From Sanghuangporus weigelae (Eukaryota > Basidiomycota > Agaricomycetes > Hymenochaetales > Hymenochaetaceae), in contig CP137325.1 in assembly GCA_033182465.1 (NCBI GenBank), forward strand, positions 744,001 through 808,000: a stretch of DNA of 64,000 bases, read 5' to 3'. The notes beneath the pieces were generated by a model. That model did not search any database, had not been told where the DNA came from, and saw only the letters and a list, made by a program, of their open reading frames with translations. Positions within the stretch are counted from its first letter, which is position 1. Every line of letters begins with the position of its first letter. This document shows, piece after piece, positions 49,801 through 61,752 of this stretch. The position numbers and the translations under genes are program-made.

Positions 49801-51044
49801 TCGCTTGATCCCGAAGGGATATGCATCCCGACTTCCCAGGGGCAACGCGCCATCCCACCTTCGAAAACTACGTCTGGCGCATACAGTCCTGACCGTTGCT
49901 TTCCAAAAGTAGCAAAGCTGCGACGCGATCGTGATTCGGATTCTTCAACGTCGGCAACAAGGCGAGCAACTCCTTCTGCAAGTCCGTCAACGCCAAACGT
50001 CTCACGACGTTCCCATCGTACGTCCAATGCACGTACAAGCACATCGTTCAGACCGCTTGAGATCGGTAGGACTTGTGGTAAGAAGTTCCTTGGTGACGCC
50101 AAATAAGCGGAGAATGTGGGGTCGCCGGGAGAGGCGCGTGCCCAAGGATTTCGGGCCGTGAGCAGATTAAGGAGGAGGATGGCAAGCGACCAAATGTCAT
50201 TAGCGAGGGGAGAATAAGGAGGTGTGGATGCATTGCCATTCTGGCATTCTAAACGCGATGTCAGATTACGTTAGAATACGTAAAACAAACACACCAACCA
50301 GGACTCATATGATAAACGCTGCCTGTTCGCCACTCTTTGCTCCGGCGCTCCGTCGTGGCAAGACCGAAGTCTGCAAGACGAACTGTTGCGCCACCGTCCC
50401 AGCAAAGAACATTTTCGGGTTTGAGATCTCTGTGGAAAATGCCAAGAGAATGGCAATGTGAGACTGCCGCAGCTAGCTGCGCAAATACTATAATTGAAAT
50501 CATGTATATCAGATATGCGCTTATATGCGGTCGGATCTGATCATTCACCTGAGCCGACAAGACTGGTACGACCCAAGAATACCTGCTTGTGCAGGATGAG
50601 GGTGAATAAATCGCCGCAAGGCGCGTAATCCATTACGAGAAAAGTGTAAGGCGAAGGCAAAGAGAGCGTCCCGTCCTCAGCGGGAAGCGCTGGTTCAATA
50701 ATACGATGAAGGCGAACGATTCCTGGATGAGCGCCTGCGCCAGCCAGGCGATGCAGTGCGATCTCTCGCATGTGGAGGCGACGTTGTCGCTGTGCTTGTT
50801 TCGGATTGTTGGGATTAGACGTACGAAGTAGACATTTAACAGCATATAGTCCACCAGAAGGTGAGGCGGCGCGATATACAACACCGTAGCCACCATAGCC
50901 AAGGACAGCGGCAAGCTGAAGTGCACCGGCATTTGTGCCATCGTCTATGAGCGTGCCTAGCGGAGGGGGAGCCGGAGTGGAAGTGGATGCCGACGCCGCA
51001 CCTGCGCCGCCAGCGACGTTGTTGTTGACCTCGAGAGAAGGCAT
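46866..51044 (-). CDS. Ran1/Vhs1-like serine/threonine protein kinase with a long disordered tail
   Basis: The start at 51044 ([20 protein letters not shown]) leads into a kinase domain across introns near 50550, 50460-50500 and 50240-50300. Key motifs are [13 protein letters not shown] (glycine loop), GLYAVKCLL (VAIK lysine), [34 protein letters not shown] (HRD loop), [20 protein letters not shown] (DFG) and VYHMSP-ECQN. This resembles fungal Ran1/Pat1 and Sks1/Vhs1 kinases, which act in nutrient and meiosis control. Lobe C ends at about residue 380 ([20 protein letters not shown]). A disordered Ser/Pro-rich tail of about 900-1,000 residues follows, ending at 46866. It has Arg-Ser stretches ([20 protein letters not shown]) and short conserved pieces ([20 protein letters not shown]). 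Antisense frames are shadows. Confidence 0.88.
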
Positions 51045-54000
51045 CACGGTTGACAGTTACAGACTCAAGCTCCTAGTACAAATGTCGTGACTAGCGCTTA
51101 GGAGGAGCTGAGGCACTAGGACTGGCGGAGGACGCAGCTGAGGGATGCATATTTTTGGGCGAAGGGGTGGCTAATAAAGGACTCGGCTGAATCTTGAAAA
51201 TGAGGCTGCAGCATTGTGATCAAAGTGATCAATTGAGTATTGAGCAATGCCGATGCAACGAGGCTTCGTTCTCACGAGTAAGACTTCTCTCAGGACGCAC
51301 AGCCATTTAGCTCGAGAAGCAAAGCCAAAACATGCCAATCTCGCCCGATCAAAGGCCCGCTGAAGTGCATTAAACGAGTGGTTTACATGGTGTTTCGCCT
51401 GAGTGCAGAAATACCCCGAAAACATAGAGTAATCCAGCCGTTCACCATTCAGGACGGTGATAGACGGCAAGTTGAACACGCTGCGTATCGGATGAGCCTT
51501 CCGATGTACCCAAGATTCCGGAACCAAAAGGGAAGCTTGACCCTTGGAACGTGTACTATTTAGCTTGGTGGAAAATTTGGAAGGTCGCCTTCGGTGCATC
51601 CGTACCGGAATAAGGAAATGATTCCGTAAACCGCCCAAAGTTTGCCATTCTATGGAGTTCAAGCACACCATTAGAAGTTAAAACAGTTGATGGATATGCC
51701 TGTCTTCTGAGAGCTGAACTTCACGAGACTCCAAGGGTCTTAGGGGAGATGGGCGTGAAGTCAAGAGCAAAGTGCAGGTCACGCCCCCGTCTTCTGAACC
51801 ATATAACAAAAAAAAATCCGGAAAGAGCCGGTGTTACCATTTCCTTTTTCACCACAACTTTCAAGTTGGACAGGTGCTCGTCCTCCGTACAAGTACCCTC
51901 CAACATGGCTTTCTCTGGTGGCAATATGACCATCAAGAGTAACTGTGCGAGATCCCGTAACTGGGTAGTGGTGCCATCTCCACTGGGCATGGGACGAAGG
52001 TTTCATTTAGGACAAGTCATGGGCGTTCACCAGTGCTTCCGGACCTTCTTTTAATTCTTCAGAAGATTAGCACCTCAACAGTATCGATCTCAGAGATACG
52101 GTAGAGTAGCACCCCCATGTTCATCAAACTCGCGTGACAGTGAGACTTGTACACGGGATGCCATCGCTCCCAGAGCATCAAGTCAGCTGGCTTCATCTAT
52201 TCTTTTGGCTGAAGATAGGTAGATAAGCAAGAAAACTGAGTCCTGGTTCTGAGGCTCTCTCGTGTTTTGCTTTCTCTCCGCTTTGCTATCGGTCGGATGT
52301 GCTAGCTTCTGCGTCTTTGCTATCACTCGCGGAAGCTCCAGCGGTAATTTCGCAAAAGGAAACTCTTCTAAAACATTCCGCGTATCGATCTTAGTGGACC
52401 TGGGCCACAAAGCTTCTCCACTCCCTCTTTTTTTCTTGGTGAACTTGGATGATAGCTCTGGATCGAGGAGGAGAAATCTCGATGGAGAACTGGTGACGCA
52501 GTAAGTTTGTTATAACCCTCATCGATAGACTTCTATGACCATGTATGACTTTCTTTCATTTTATTTACAGACGAACATTCTAGGGTATGACGCCTTCGCT
52601 TCGTACTCAGTTGCATCGTCTCAAGTTGCGTCAGGGTATGTATCTACCACATTGTCGCGTACAGTGACGACAGTCAAGCGCCACGGAGCTCGAGGAAAGT
52701 CCGGATTCGAGATGACGGAACCAAATCTCTCGATTCACTTGGGTCCCTCTACTCGCTCGGTCTGTTCGCTTTCTTACGTCCTGACTGCATAGCCATAATA
52801 TAGCACTGGATCACCACTGAAACTTCTAGGATGAGATCTTGATACGGTGATTCGCACAAGGAGACAAGGCTCGAGGTATATAGCCCGTCAGTGCACATTA
52901 GTACTGCGCGTTTATCTGCCATGTTCTTCACGTTGAAACACGAGAGGGCTGCGATTGACATGCTTTCGCTTCCAGGACACGTGAACACCTTGTGCAGGGA
53001 ATCTCACCAACTTGTCTAAAGACAACTTTCTCCCGGTCATTCTTTGCGCCATGGGCAGTAGAACTTGTCGCGATCAGGAGCGAATTGACTCCAATTGATT
53101 GTATCGTTACTCCTTGCTCGCTGATGTTCCTGGAACATATGTGCTTCTGGTATCTTTTAACGAACAGAGGGCGATGAAATGAAGGCACTCCTTACAAGTC
53201 GCACAAACAGCAAGGTGCGTTCACCCTTCGCCGCGTGGCGACCACGACATACTTATACATGCTCCTTCGGACCCCGGAAGAACGAGTGAAAGAGAAGCCT
53301 CATCCTCTTCTTCTATTCTTTGTCAGGTAGGTTGTTCCTTTTGATACCTCATTCATTGAGAAGGAACGGGTCCGAATGCATTACTACCGGTGCAATCGAA
53401 GCAACTGTTCATTGAACTCTGGCTTCCGTCCCCGCTGATATTCATGAATTTTCACTAGGCTCCTCTGATCGGTGCTGCAACGTCATGTTTCTGAACTTTG
53501 GTGCCTGCAGCATTGTGATAGCTCGTAAGACAAAGCTTTCCGAAAGCATGATAGTCCCTAAAACTTTGTCCCTTATATCCAAGCTTATACATCCAACTAT
53601 CGTGCAATCCTTAATCCTTTTTTATGCGCTATGCGCAATCATATAATGAGATGACCAGAGAAACCCAACATCCAGATGTTTCGAAATCTCACAACACCAA
53701 CCCGTGGATGTGTGTGATGTAATTTGCAGTCCGTGAACCTCTAAAATGAAAATCGGCTTCCACTGATCTATCTGCTGTTAGCCTGAATTACGTGTTGTCA
53801 ACGATTGCTTTCAGCGCGGGATCATTAATATCTCTTGAGATTCGAGTGTGATGGACCAAGGGCCTCCGATGGAAACCGGAGTGACTTACTTTAGACACGT
53901 CGTTCACTCAAAGAAGATTCATGGACGATCCATTTCGTTTGCTCTTCTCTCCAATGTGATAGAAAACAGAAGGCATATTCCTTCGGCGAGAACCAACTAT

Positions 54001-54693
54001 CGAATTAAGGGCCATTGACACACCATGATACAGAGTAAGCCAGGAACAACAAGTTAATTCTCGCTACGCTACGCAAGGCTACGTACAGCTTCGCCGCCAA
54101 CCGCCGATATGCCTTTAACTTGACACAGGCCAAGACAAATACTTAGGATCCAGTCTCGAGTCGAGGACAGGACAATGAATGAGACATCATGACCTGACAT
54201 GTGATTGGCTCGGTTTTGATCTGCGTTTAGTCTTGGGGCGGAGTTCGAACTTCTTGTGCATGGCTCTCTTTGTCTTTGTCTTCAGGTCAGCTTGCATCGT
54301 CGCAGAACACGAAGATGCATACCCAATAGGCTCACGAACTCTCAAATTCCATACATCATTTGTTTGCGTAGTCTATCTTGCGAGGCCTCATTTTCCGCAC
54401 GGTCACCTTAGTCACCATTGAAGATAAGTACGTGTTCAAGAATGCACGCTCAATGTCGGAGACGCAGTGCGCAGCAATTCATGATCCTGATCCTCTTGGC
54501 GCTCCGCCTTTCGTTAAGCGCAGTCAGACGCAGTCATGAAGATCCGCGTACTTGAATTCATGGCAATGCACTTTTGACAGTGGCTGTGGATAGACTTGAA
54601 TTCTGTAATCTTCGTGGACTGTGCTCATAAATATGGTTCATTTTTTCTGCTGAACTCGTCTCGTCTCTCTCGTTCGTTCTAACCTCTGCAACT
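51045..54693. other. Long gene-poor stretch
   Basis: About 3.6 kb between the kinase start and the DUF6593 gene. Many frames of 60-170 codons exist on both strands (for example 51171-51671 minus, 51749-52054 plus, 52262-52504 plus, 52928-53188 minus, 54179-54421 plus). None shows a motif, a splice-consistent extension or a family signature that I recognise. They may be traces of decayed genes. No repeat pair with the other gene-poor stretches was seen. Confidence 0.4.
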
Positions 54694-55555
54694 ATGAGAC
54701 AACCACCCTCAATCCCCTCTGAACACGCACGTCTCATCTTTTCCAGCAACAGCCTTCGAAACACTCAGATCGAATGCGACGCCTTGGGTCTGCATTATCA
54801 GTTGTTCACTCCTTCCGAAGGGATAAAGAACCAGCGCTCGACGAGTATTACACGCTGGGATCCTCGCCAGGAGAAAGATGTGTTGATCGCTGAGTGGGAA
54901 AGAAAGATTTTCGGAAGGGATCGAATACGGATGGCCTCCAATAACAATAACCAGCTCATTTCAGAGGAATACAAGTCGGAAGATGGATACGTGGTGGTTA
55001 ATGACCTCTTGCAGAGAACGTATGGATTACCAGGTGGTGTGCGAGTGTGAGCGATTTTGGTGCAATTTTCCAACCAACTCCGGATTAATCGTTTACACAG
55101 CAACCGTACTTTTACAGCGAATAATGGAAGACGTTATACATGGAAGACTCGGCATACTTCTTTGAAGGTATTCTCCGAAATTGCATCATGTTCCTTGTTA
55201 TCTCCAGCTGACGTCTATTCTGATACCAGCTATACGAAGAAGGATCACAAGTACCAATAGCCGAGTACGGTGGTCGGCATTGCCTTATCAATAAGCGCAA
55301 AGCGCATATCAGGCTTGCTCCAGGTTGTGATGAGATTCTTGACTATCTCGTCGGTGCGTGTCCTACTGCTTAATCGTTTGTCGCATCGCAGTTACTTACA
55401 ATGTCTATTGTATCGTCTAGTGACGTGCGTGATTACTGAGAGACAGCGTCGGGACGCAAAACGTAAGTTCAAATGGTTTAACGTTGATTTTACGCCTTAC
55501 CGATTCCTATGTAGGACGGCAGCGGTCCAATAGTGGAGGAGGAGGCGGGGTCTAA
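54694..55555 (+). CDS. DUF6593-like protein of unknown function
   Basis: Multi-exon gene starting MRQPPSIPSEHARLIFSSNS. The pattern fits the small Agaricomycete DUF6593 family: a beta-rich domain with NTQIECDALGLHYQLF, TSITRWDPRQEKDVLIAEWE, then FTANNGRRYTWKTRHTSLKL, VPIAEYGGHCLINKRKAHIR and LAPGCDEILDYLVVT. The C-terminus has a charged segment (TERQRRDAK). A 3' intron (GTAAGTTC...CTATGTAG) lets the frame run on as RRQRSNSGGGGGV to a stop at 55553. No function is established for this family. Its nearest neighbours are convergent. Confidence 0.75.
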
Positions 55556-55871
55556 TGTAGTTGATGTGCAGGATAGCCAAGACATATTGTGATCAATCAA
55601 TTTATCTCATTCTATATATTTTGGTCATAATACCATCATAATTCTACGGTCAGCCGAAGCATGGTAGCTATCAGGAAAGCATAAGGTTTGGAATAGCAGC
55701 ACGGAAGTAAGTATTATGGCTCGGCAAGAAGGCGATGTAGAAATCAAAATATCGTTGAGGCGCAATTTTATCGCGAGAACTGAAAGGAGAATCCCTCAGC
55801 TAGGGAAAGAAGGCACAAGCGAGGCAATATAGTCTAAAGAGAAAGGGGGAAAGGAGGCGCTACGTTTCGCG
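55556..55871. other. Short intergenic region
   Basis: About 316 bp between two convergent genes. Nothing is supported beyond the two 3' UTRs. Confidence 0.4.
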
Positions 55872-57284
55872 TCACTTTGAACGTTTCTTGAGATGGCCTA
55901 ACTTGCGAAATTTTCCCATCACATATTTCCGTATGCTCTTGTGTTGAGTGGGTTCTTGTTTCTGAGACTTCTGGCTAACAGGAGAGGTCGTACTAATGGC
56001 CGAGTTGGTGTAAGCATCCGCGATTTTAGACTGTGCTTGCTTTGCCTCCCCGCCTGAGCAAATATCCTTCTCTTCAAGGATACCAACACCGCTCGAAAGT
56101 TGAGAAGAGTTCGCAATATCTACGTTGCGTAATAGGTCAAGTGTGTGTTCCGAACGGGTGCCACTACGTCCGTGCGTCGCAGTATCTGCTTGCACATGGA
56201 GACCAAGGAAACTATGGTGCATGGAAGGCGTAAAAGGCAAGGTTTGCGGTCGGCCAATCTCGCGCGTCTCCGGAGTGTTCGCAGTGTCCTTGCGCTTGAC
56301 TTTCGACATAGCATTTAATAACGGGCCAAGGTATTTCGTTGGCGTTTCCCCTCCATCTTCGGCGTCGCCTTTCAAACCGACTACAGTCTCGTTGCCGCCG
56401 TGAACGTCGCTAAGCCCCATGCGAGCATCCACGCCTTCGTCATCTGCTTCGTTTCCCTCTTCGACACGCTCGTCTAGAGTACTTCCTACAGCAGTCCGAG
56501 TTACACTATTCTGTGATCGATGAGTCTCGATGGGCGGTAGTCCAGATATGTCATCTCCTGCAGCACGCAATTCGTGAGGCTCGCCAAATGGATCAAAAGG
56601 AGAGAGTGGGATGTCCACTTGAGAAAGGCCATTGCACCCAGGTTTCCTGATCCTATGCTTCGATACACGCCTCTTTTTACTGCCCATATCAGTCCTTCCC
56701 GGAAGCGCAACTGCCACTGTGACATTTTTCCCATCCGGGCTCCTTCCATGAGGAATTCGATTCACCAGGACACCTTTCGTCAGCGTGCAGAGCATCGGCA
56801 TTGTATTTGTCCCAGCGAAAGGAGCAACAGGCATAGGAATGACCGGAGGCTTTGCAAATACGTGAGCATAGTCCTGACGCGGAAGAGAGCGAGTGTCAGC
56901 ACGAAATGCGCTGCCTGCGACCCTCTCGCGTTCGGAAGCATGACTTCTAAAGCCAACTTTATGCACAGTTTTGTCTCCTGAAACGCGCGATCTGGAGCTC
57001 GCTTTGCTGACTGCGCTTGCAGAACCGGAATGAGAAGAAGTAACACCGCTGGGACTGGCACTCGAAACTGACGAGGCGCCGGCGCTGCAGCTTGGTATTC
57101 TGAGTGGAGGAATGAAAGTATCTGCTCCAAAAGGATCGTCCCTTTTCTCTACCCACGAAGGCATTCGCTGAAAGTCAGACTTGGAATATTCGGCGGTAGA
57201 TCTCTCCTCGCAAAGTGGAGGAGGCACGGGTTCTGGGATGTCAAAGATTAAGCGCGATCGCCTATGAACGCTAGTAAATACCAA
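55872..57284 (-). CDS. Serine-rich protein with a basic C-terminus, function unknown
   Basis: One long exon of about 470 codons starting near VHRRSRLIFDIPEPVPPPLC and ending KYVMGKFRKLGHLKKRSK. It is hydrophilic and Ser/Pro/Glu-rich, with no membrane segment after the start and no family motif. Conserved-looking blocks are ERSTAEYSKSDFQRMPSWVE and DPFGADTFIPPLRIPSC, with a nuclear-signal-like SKKRRVSKHRIRKPG. Upstream on the same strand, 57312-57500 holds an open frame (MTNDMPVLLLLSLRDID...) that may be a 5' exon. The joining introns and frame are not clear, so the start at 57284 is provisional. The antisense frames are shadows. Confidence 0.65.
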   Translation of the reverse strand: MVFTSVHRRSRLIFDIPEPVPPPLCEERSTAEYSKSDFQRMPSWVEKRDDPFGADTFIPPLRIPSCSAGASSVSSASPSGVTSSHSGSASAVSKASSRSRVSGDKTVHKVGFRSHASERERVAGSAFRADTRSLPRQDYAHVFAKPPVIPMPVAPFAGTNTMPMLCTLTKGVLVNRIPHGRSPDGKNVTVAVALPGRTDMGSKKRRVSKHRIRKPGCNGLSQVDIPLSPFDPFGEPHELRAAGDDISGLPPIETHRSQNSVTRTAVGSTLDERVEEGNEADDEGVDARMGLSDVHGGNETVVGLKGDAEDGGETPTKYLGPLLNAMSKVKRKDTANTPETREIGRPQTLPFTPSMHHSFLGLHVQADTATHGRSGTRSEHTLDLLRNVDIANSSQLSSGVGILEEKDICSGGEAKQAQSKIADAYTNSAISTTSPVSQKSQKQEPTQHKSIRKYVMGKFRKLGHLKKRSK

Positions 57285-57726
57285 TGTGATAGTAAATTCG
57301 AGCAGACCAACCTATTTGCATTCTCTGCAACACGAGATGAAAACAACATATCGAAAGAGTTTCGTTTCGTCGTCCAGTGAGATGTTGTTGATATGAGTGT
57401 TGTGGTTTAACGTCGGAACGATATATATTGGAACAGGCTGAGACAGAACGTCGATGTCTCTGAGGCTGAGAAGAAGCAGCACTGGCATGTCATTCGTCAT
57501 AGCTCTGTCCGAGAGAAGCTTCCGAAATACGTCTCATATACGTCTGATACCATCCGACACTACTACAAATCCAATTTGAAGGATTGTCTATTTATGAGCG
57601 AATCAGTGATAAGACTTACGACTGAGTTGATTCCATGTCAAAGCCTTCATGAGGTTGAGTCAAACTTATTTATTGACACGAGAAGTTACATCCACCACAA
57701 AGCCAAACCGGTTGTTGCAACCAGTT
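57285..57726. other. Upstream region of the serine-rich gene
   Basis: Holds the possible 5' exon at 57312-57500 and the promoter. It also holds a minus-strand AATAAA near 57665 that may end the transcript of the small frame at 57727-57927. Confidence 0.35.
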
Positions 57727-57927
57727 TCAACGGATAACCTCAGCATCAGACCATCGCGGAAGAAGCTTGAGCTCAAGTTCGACTGGGTCGTCGATCATGT
57801 GTCGCACAGCATGGATCCACAGATCGACATCATCCATCTTCAGTAGATAGAGAAAGGTCTGTCTTATTTTATAGTCATTCGGGCACAAAATCTCGTGTAT
57901 AGGGCCCGGATACATGTGGGAAGACAT
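57727..57927 (-). CDS. Possible small gene or 3' exon, unrecognised
   Basis: A 66-codon frame (MSSHMYPGPIHEILCPNDYK then MDDVDLWIHAVRHMIDDPVE) is preceded by a good acceptor (TTCTTCGTTTTATAG). It is followed about 60 bp downstream by AATAAA on the same strand. The charged, regular composition looks coding. It could be a terminal exon with leader exons in 57940-58290. No family is recognised. Confidence 0.32.
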   Translation of the reverse strand: MSSHMYPGPIHEILCPNDYKIRQTFLYLLKMDDVDLWIHAVRHMIDDPVELELKLLPRWSDAEVIR

Positions 57928-58294
57928 CTCAGCTAAACCTATAAAACGAAGAAAACGTGAGAGCTAGTGAAAGAGAAGGAAGAGAAGGACAATGCTGCGG
58001 AATGGTGCGGTGTTAATACAAATGGCTGATGGGGTTCCCACAGTCCGAATCCTATATAACACGACGCATATGAAGAGAGCACCAAGAGAGACGAGGGAAT
58101 TGCAATGGACCAAAGAAATGAACGAATTAGACGGCTGAATAGCAGTAAACAGACCAAAACAGATTTGATAAGCACGGGAAACAAGCTGGAGAAAGAAATC
58201 GTGATGGATCGATCGTGAATGATAAGTGCGTGCGGCCACAGCATGACATAAGGTATGTTATAACGTTTGAGGGGGAAACGAGGTAATGAAGGGA
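57928..58294. other. Intergenic region
   Basis: About 370 bp. Possible leader sequence of the small frame to its left and the 3' UTR of the F-box gene. Hydrophobic frames here look like pyrimidine-rich leader DNA, not protein. Confidence 0.35.
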
Positions 58295-59799
58295 TTACGC
58301 GAGACAGTCGACGAATTCGACTTTTCCGTCTAAAATTTGCGAAAGGGCAGCCGCTCTATCCCAGCGTAATTCGTCAATGTCGTAGCATTCGATTCGCAGG
58401 CGGTCGAACGTAGCGAAATCGGGCATCATACGAAGGCGCTCCGCAAGGACCTCCATACCAGCCATATTGTTGAATCGGCATCCAAAGAAAGTGAGCGTGG
58501 AAAGAGGGGGCAAGGCCGCGAACGTGCAATCCGCATGCTTGTAGGATGAGTAGCAGCAGTCCTCAATTGCCACGTGTCGTAGGAGTGGGAACTTGGAGAG
58601 CGACCGCAATGCGATGAGTGCAATCGACAAGTCTTCGCAAACGAAGCGTAAATCGCGTAGGGATGCAAACTGATGAGTTCCCAACCGACTGATGAGGTCG
58701 ACTACGTTGTCAAGAGCAACGCGTACGAACAATCGCTCGAGTCTCGGAAAAACGAGTCTCGGGACGAAAAGCACCCAAAATGTCGTGTATGCACCCGGAC
58801 TGCTGCTTACCACCTCGAGAGTTTCTAACCCTGGTAAGCAGATTGGTTCATTGGAGTGCCCAAATGCAATTGTCTCGCGATCGGAAACATTCAGGATTCG
58901 AAGGAAGATATGGCGCAAGGACGGCAGTGGTGAGGTACTAAAGATCTCGGGGATGGTGTTCACCTGGCAGGTGAGACTCAGGTTCGTTATCGCGCTGAAT
59001 TGGAAGTTAATCGGTAGTACACCATCACCGTGAAAGAGACGTAGGTTTGGCGCTTTCCATGCAGTGACGTCGGAAAGCACGTCGAAGTCAGTGTCCCATT
59101 TGTATCGGTGTAGGTGCAGGCGCTGCAGGCACGGTAGTGCAACGACGTGCTGTTGTACTTCGTGCATGAGCTGCGAGATAGTACGACTGGGAGTAGACGT
59201 AATTCGCATCTCCTTCCACCGGTCTTGAACAGGGGCAAGTACTTCCATTAATTCTCGCAGATCTTCTTCAGACATGTCGCTGCCGAATCGCGTGTGGTCT
59301 TTACCGTATATGAGGATTGTGAGCAGGTGATTTTGCGATCGTTCCACCCATAATGCCACTTCTTCTTTTGGCATAGAAGAATGAATGACAGTCCAGAATT
59401 CAGGGCAAGACAGTGCCAGGAAGCGGAAACGCCGGCACACTTGGGTCACGCGTTTGATCAAAAGGTTTGAGCGGACGGAAGGAGTATTGATTGGTAGGCT
59501 CGAAAGAGAATAATAAGCCTGTTTGAAGATGGGGAGTAGAAGTTCGTCCGGTAACTTTTTTAGTCCAGAGCGCAGATGCGGGCACTTAGATTGCATTTTT
59601 GAAGTGTGTTTTGTCGCGACTAATTCCGCTAGGAGGGGCACAGCCTTGCCGTACTCAGATGTGAGGGCCTTGAGGTCGTCAATGTTGGCTGCGAAGCCAT
59701 TCGGTTCAATAACGGTAGCTCTTATAAGCGAGAGCATGCACGAACTTAAGTGCCATGTGCTTGGTGAAGTTTGAAGAAAGATACGCACTCTGCCAGCAT
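58295..59799 (-). CDS. F-box/LRR-type protein
   Basis: The start at 59799 (MLAD) joined over a 44 bp intron (GTGCGT...TTAAG) gives MLADSCMLSLIRATVIEPNG. Without splicing, an unbroken frame runs back to 59896. The F-box region reads LKKLPDELLLPIFKQAYYSL and then RVTQVCRRFRFLALSCPEFW, which fits the L-P-E-L...V-C-R-x-F-R...W core. Leucine-rich repeat-like blocks follow (LPCLQRLHLHRYKW, NLRLFHGDGVLPINFQFSAI, LPSLRHIFLRILNVSD, LPGLETLEVVSS, FPLLRHVAIEDCC). F-box proteins choose substrates for SCF ubiquitin ligases through Skp1. Expanded F-box families of this build are typical of mushrooms. The stop is at 58295. Confidence 0.85.
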
Positions 59800-61293
59800 T
59801 GTGTCCTGAAACTGCAGGATGCCTTGCTGCACGGGACAAAAGTACGTCTACTCGCAGATTGAGACGGAAAAGTGACGGAAAAGTGACGATGAACACGCAG
59901 GAGACTGGATCGTAGTGCGAGCTTAAGCCACAGCGGAGGGTGTTGGGAGGGAGGAAGAGAGAAGCAATTGTGGACTAATCAGATAGCTCTGCGACTCTCT
60001 TTCTCCTCTAATATAATATTAATAAAATAAAAAATCCGTCGCAGTCCAAGGTCTAGATTCGTCGAGACCCTCTCATCAATCCCCCGACATCGCCCGGCCC
60101 TCAATCCTGTGCTAAATATATAATCTAATTGACAAATTGGGTTACAATCCGACTTTCTCACGATTACAGCCGTCAAATGAATCTACGTCGATCGAGGTTC
60201 GTCGTTCAACATTCTTGACACTCTGGCCGCAACAGTAAGTGAAAACACGAGAATAAATAGCTTTAGGTCTTCTGTTAATGGAAGGATCTACAAATACACT
60301 TGGGGTCAAATTTATATTTGCTCCGAAGATGTTCTAGCCGCCCAGACTTCCCGAATCGTGTAACTGTAACTAACGGCATCCCAGGCGCAAATTTTCTTGA
60401 CATATGTTTTTCCCACCATCGCAACGTCACTTCTCTCCGAGAACATTCTCAAGCTCTGCATTCCGTCCCGACATACACTTCCGGATGGCTCTAAGTAAGG
60501 TCTGTTAGGAGTGAAACGGTAGCAGACCGGTAACTGCGACTTTATCTCAACCGACTGAGCCCCTAGAAACTCGGAATCATCGAACCTTATCGCCGTCTTG
60601 CGCCTAGCAATCGGCTCCCGAAGTCATTCAAATGATCTTCCAAGGTTAGGAATCTCTTTCCGTGACTGTCGCCTTCATTCTCAAAAGGGATACGCCGCAC
60701 CAGGCAGGTGGTCTAGTCCTCCTTGTGCCATCCGGATCGTATCATGTGGAGACAGGTGAAAGCTCATCTGATCATGAAAGAGTGTCATCGCGCCCGATGA
60801 TGCCTATCGATACGTGATAGATGACAAACCGTGAGTAAGCATCCCTGAGTCGGTTTGAGAAAATCACAGAATGTGGCTGACTACGTGAATCCAGCGCTGC
60901 GGAATCAAGTGGTCTCATCATTCTGTTAAACGAGCGGTGATAATTCGACCGTCATCCTGGTAGGCGAACACTGTGAAAGGTATATCGGGGACGTAATTCC
61001 GCTAATGCTGCTTACGGACTTCCGGGCTAGAGTCGCTTCGTGGATCGCGCAAGTAATTAATTATTCGCGTCGAATTAACTTCTCGGAGACGGATTTAGAC
61101 CTGCGAACTATCCTCTACTTTGTTCCCCCATCTATCTTCTTCCTCGATATGGATCTGACTGCGCATGATGTCGGGGAAGATGGTTCTTTCTGGATTATAG
61201 CGCTATACTTTCACGACCTTTGGACATCGATTGTCGTGTTATTCATGTCATCTCGTGGGATGGATGCAGCAGTGCAGACTCGGGGTCGATATA
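59800..61293. other. Gene-poor stretch with no supported feature
   Basis: About 1.5 kb. It holds the F-box gene promoter. Short frames at 60300-60494 and 61005-61325 show no motif. An A-box-like string at about 60550-60577 on the minus strand has no matching B box and was rejected as a tRNA. Confidence 0.4.
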
Positions 61294-61752
61294 CAGTTGG
61301 TGCATTGAATCATCATAATGCATAAATCTTATAATGCATTGGGTTTGGGCTTCTCCCGACTTGGGAGAAGGGAAATTATGCAAAAATTTCGTACTGCATA
61401 ATGCATTACATTTTGGGCCAATTTATGCATTTTAATGTGAAATTTGTCCATCAGTCACCATATTTGGGCATTTTTTTTCAACATTAGTCACTATTATGTC
61501 ATACTTCCGATCACTGCCATGTTCTTACAGTTGCAAATAGCTAATTTCCGATGTGATTTATGAAATATTTCATCATCAGCTTACTCATTTGACACCAGGT
61601 CAGTCCCAGAAAGGCTAATTTCAAGCAGAAAGAATAAAGTTCATCATTTTACTTAATGCAGAAGGTGATTCCCATGCACCATGTTGCATAATTTTCATAA
61701 TGCATTGGGAAATGCCTTCTCCCGACGTTATGTGTTATGACAATTTCAACTG
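61294..61752. mobile_element. Tc1/mariner-like MITE, second copy (459 bp)
   Basis: Flanked by TA on both sides (61292-61293 and 61753-61754). The right end, read in reverse (CAGTTGAAATTGTCATAACA), matches the left end of the copy at 21532 over about 34 bases with three changes, including a shared TCGGGAGA block. So the two copies are in opposite orientation. The left end is more diverged (CAGTTGGTGCATTG). GCATTA motifs recur inside and no coding frame is present. Confidence 0.78.

Noticed and set aside
57939-58244. 101-codon hydrophobic minus-strand frame resembling a membrane protein
   Set aside because: The composition follows a T/C-rich leader, and the segment sits just upstream of an acceptor, so it is more likely 5' UTR.
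60545-60580. tRNA-like A-box string on the minus strand
   Set aside because: No B box or cloverleaf at the right distance, and the GGTTCGA-like string nearby lies on the wrong side.
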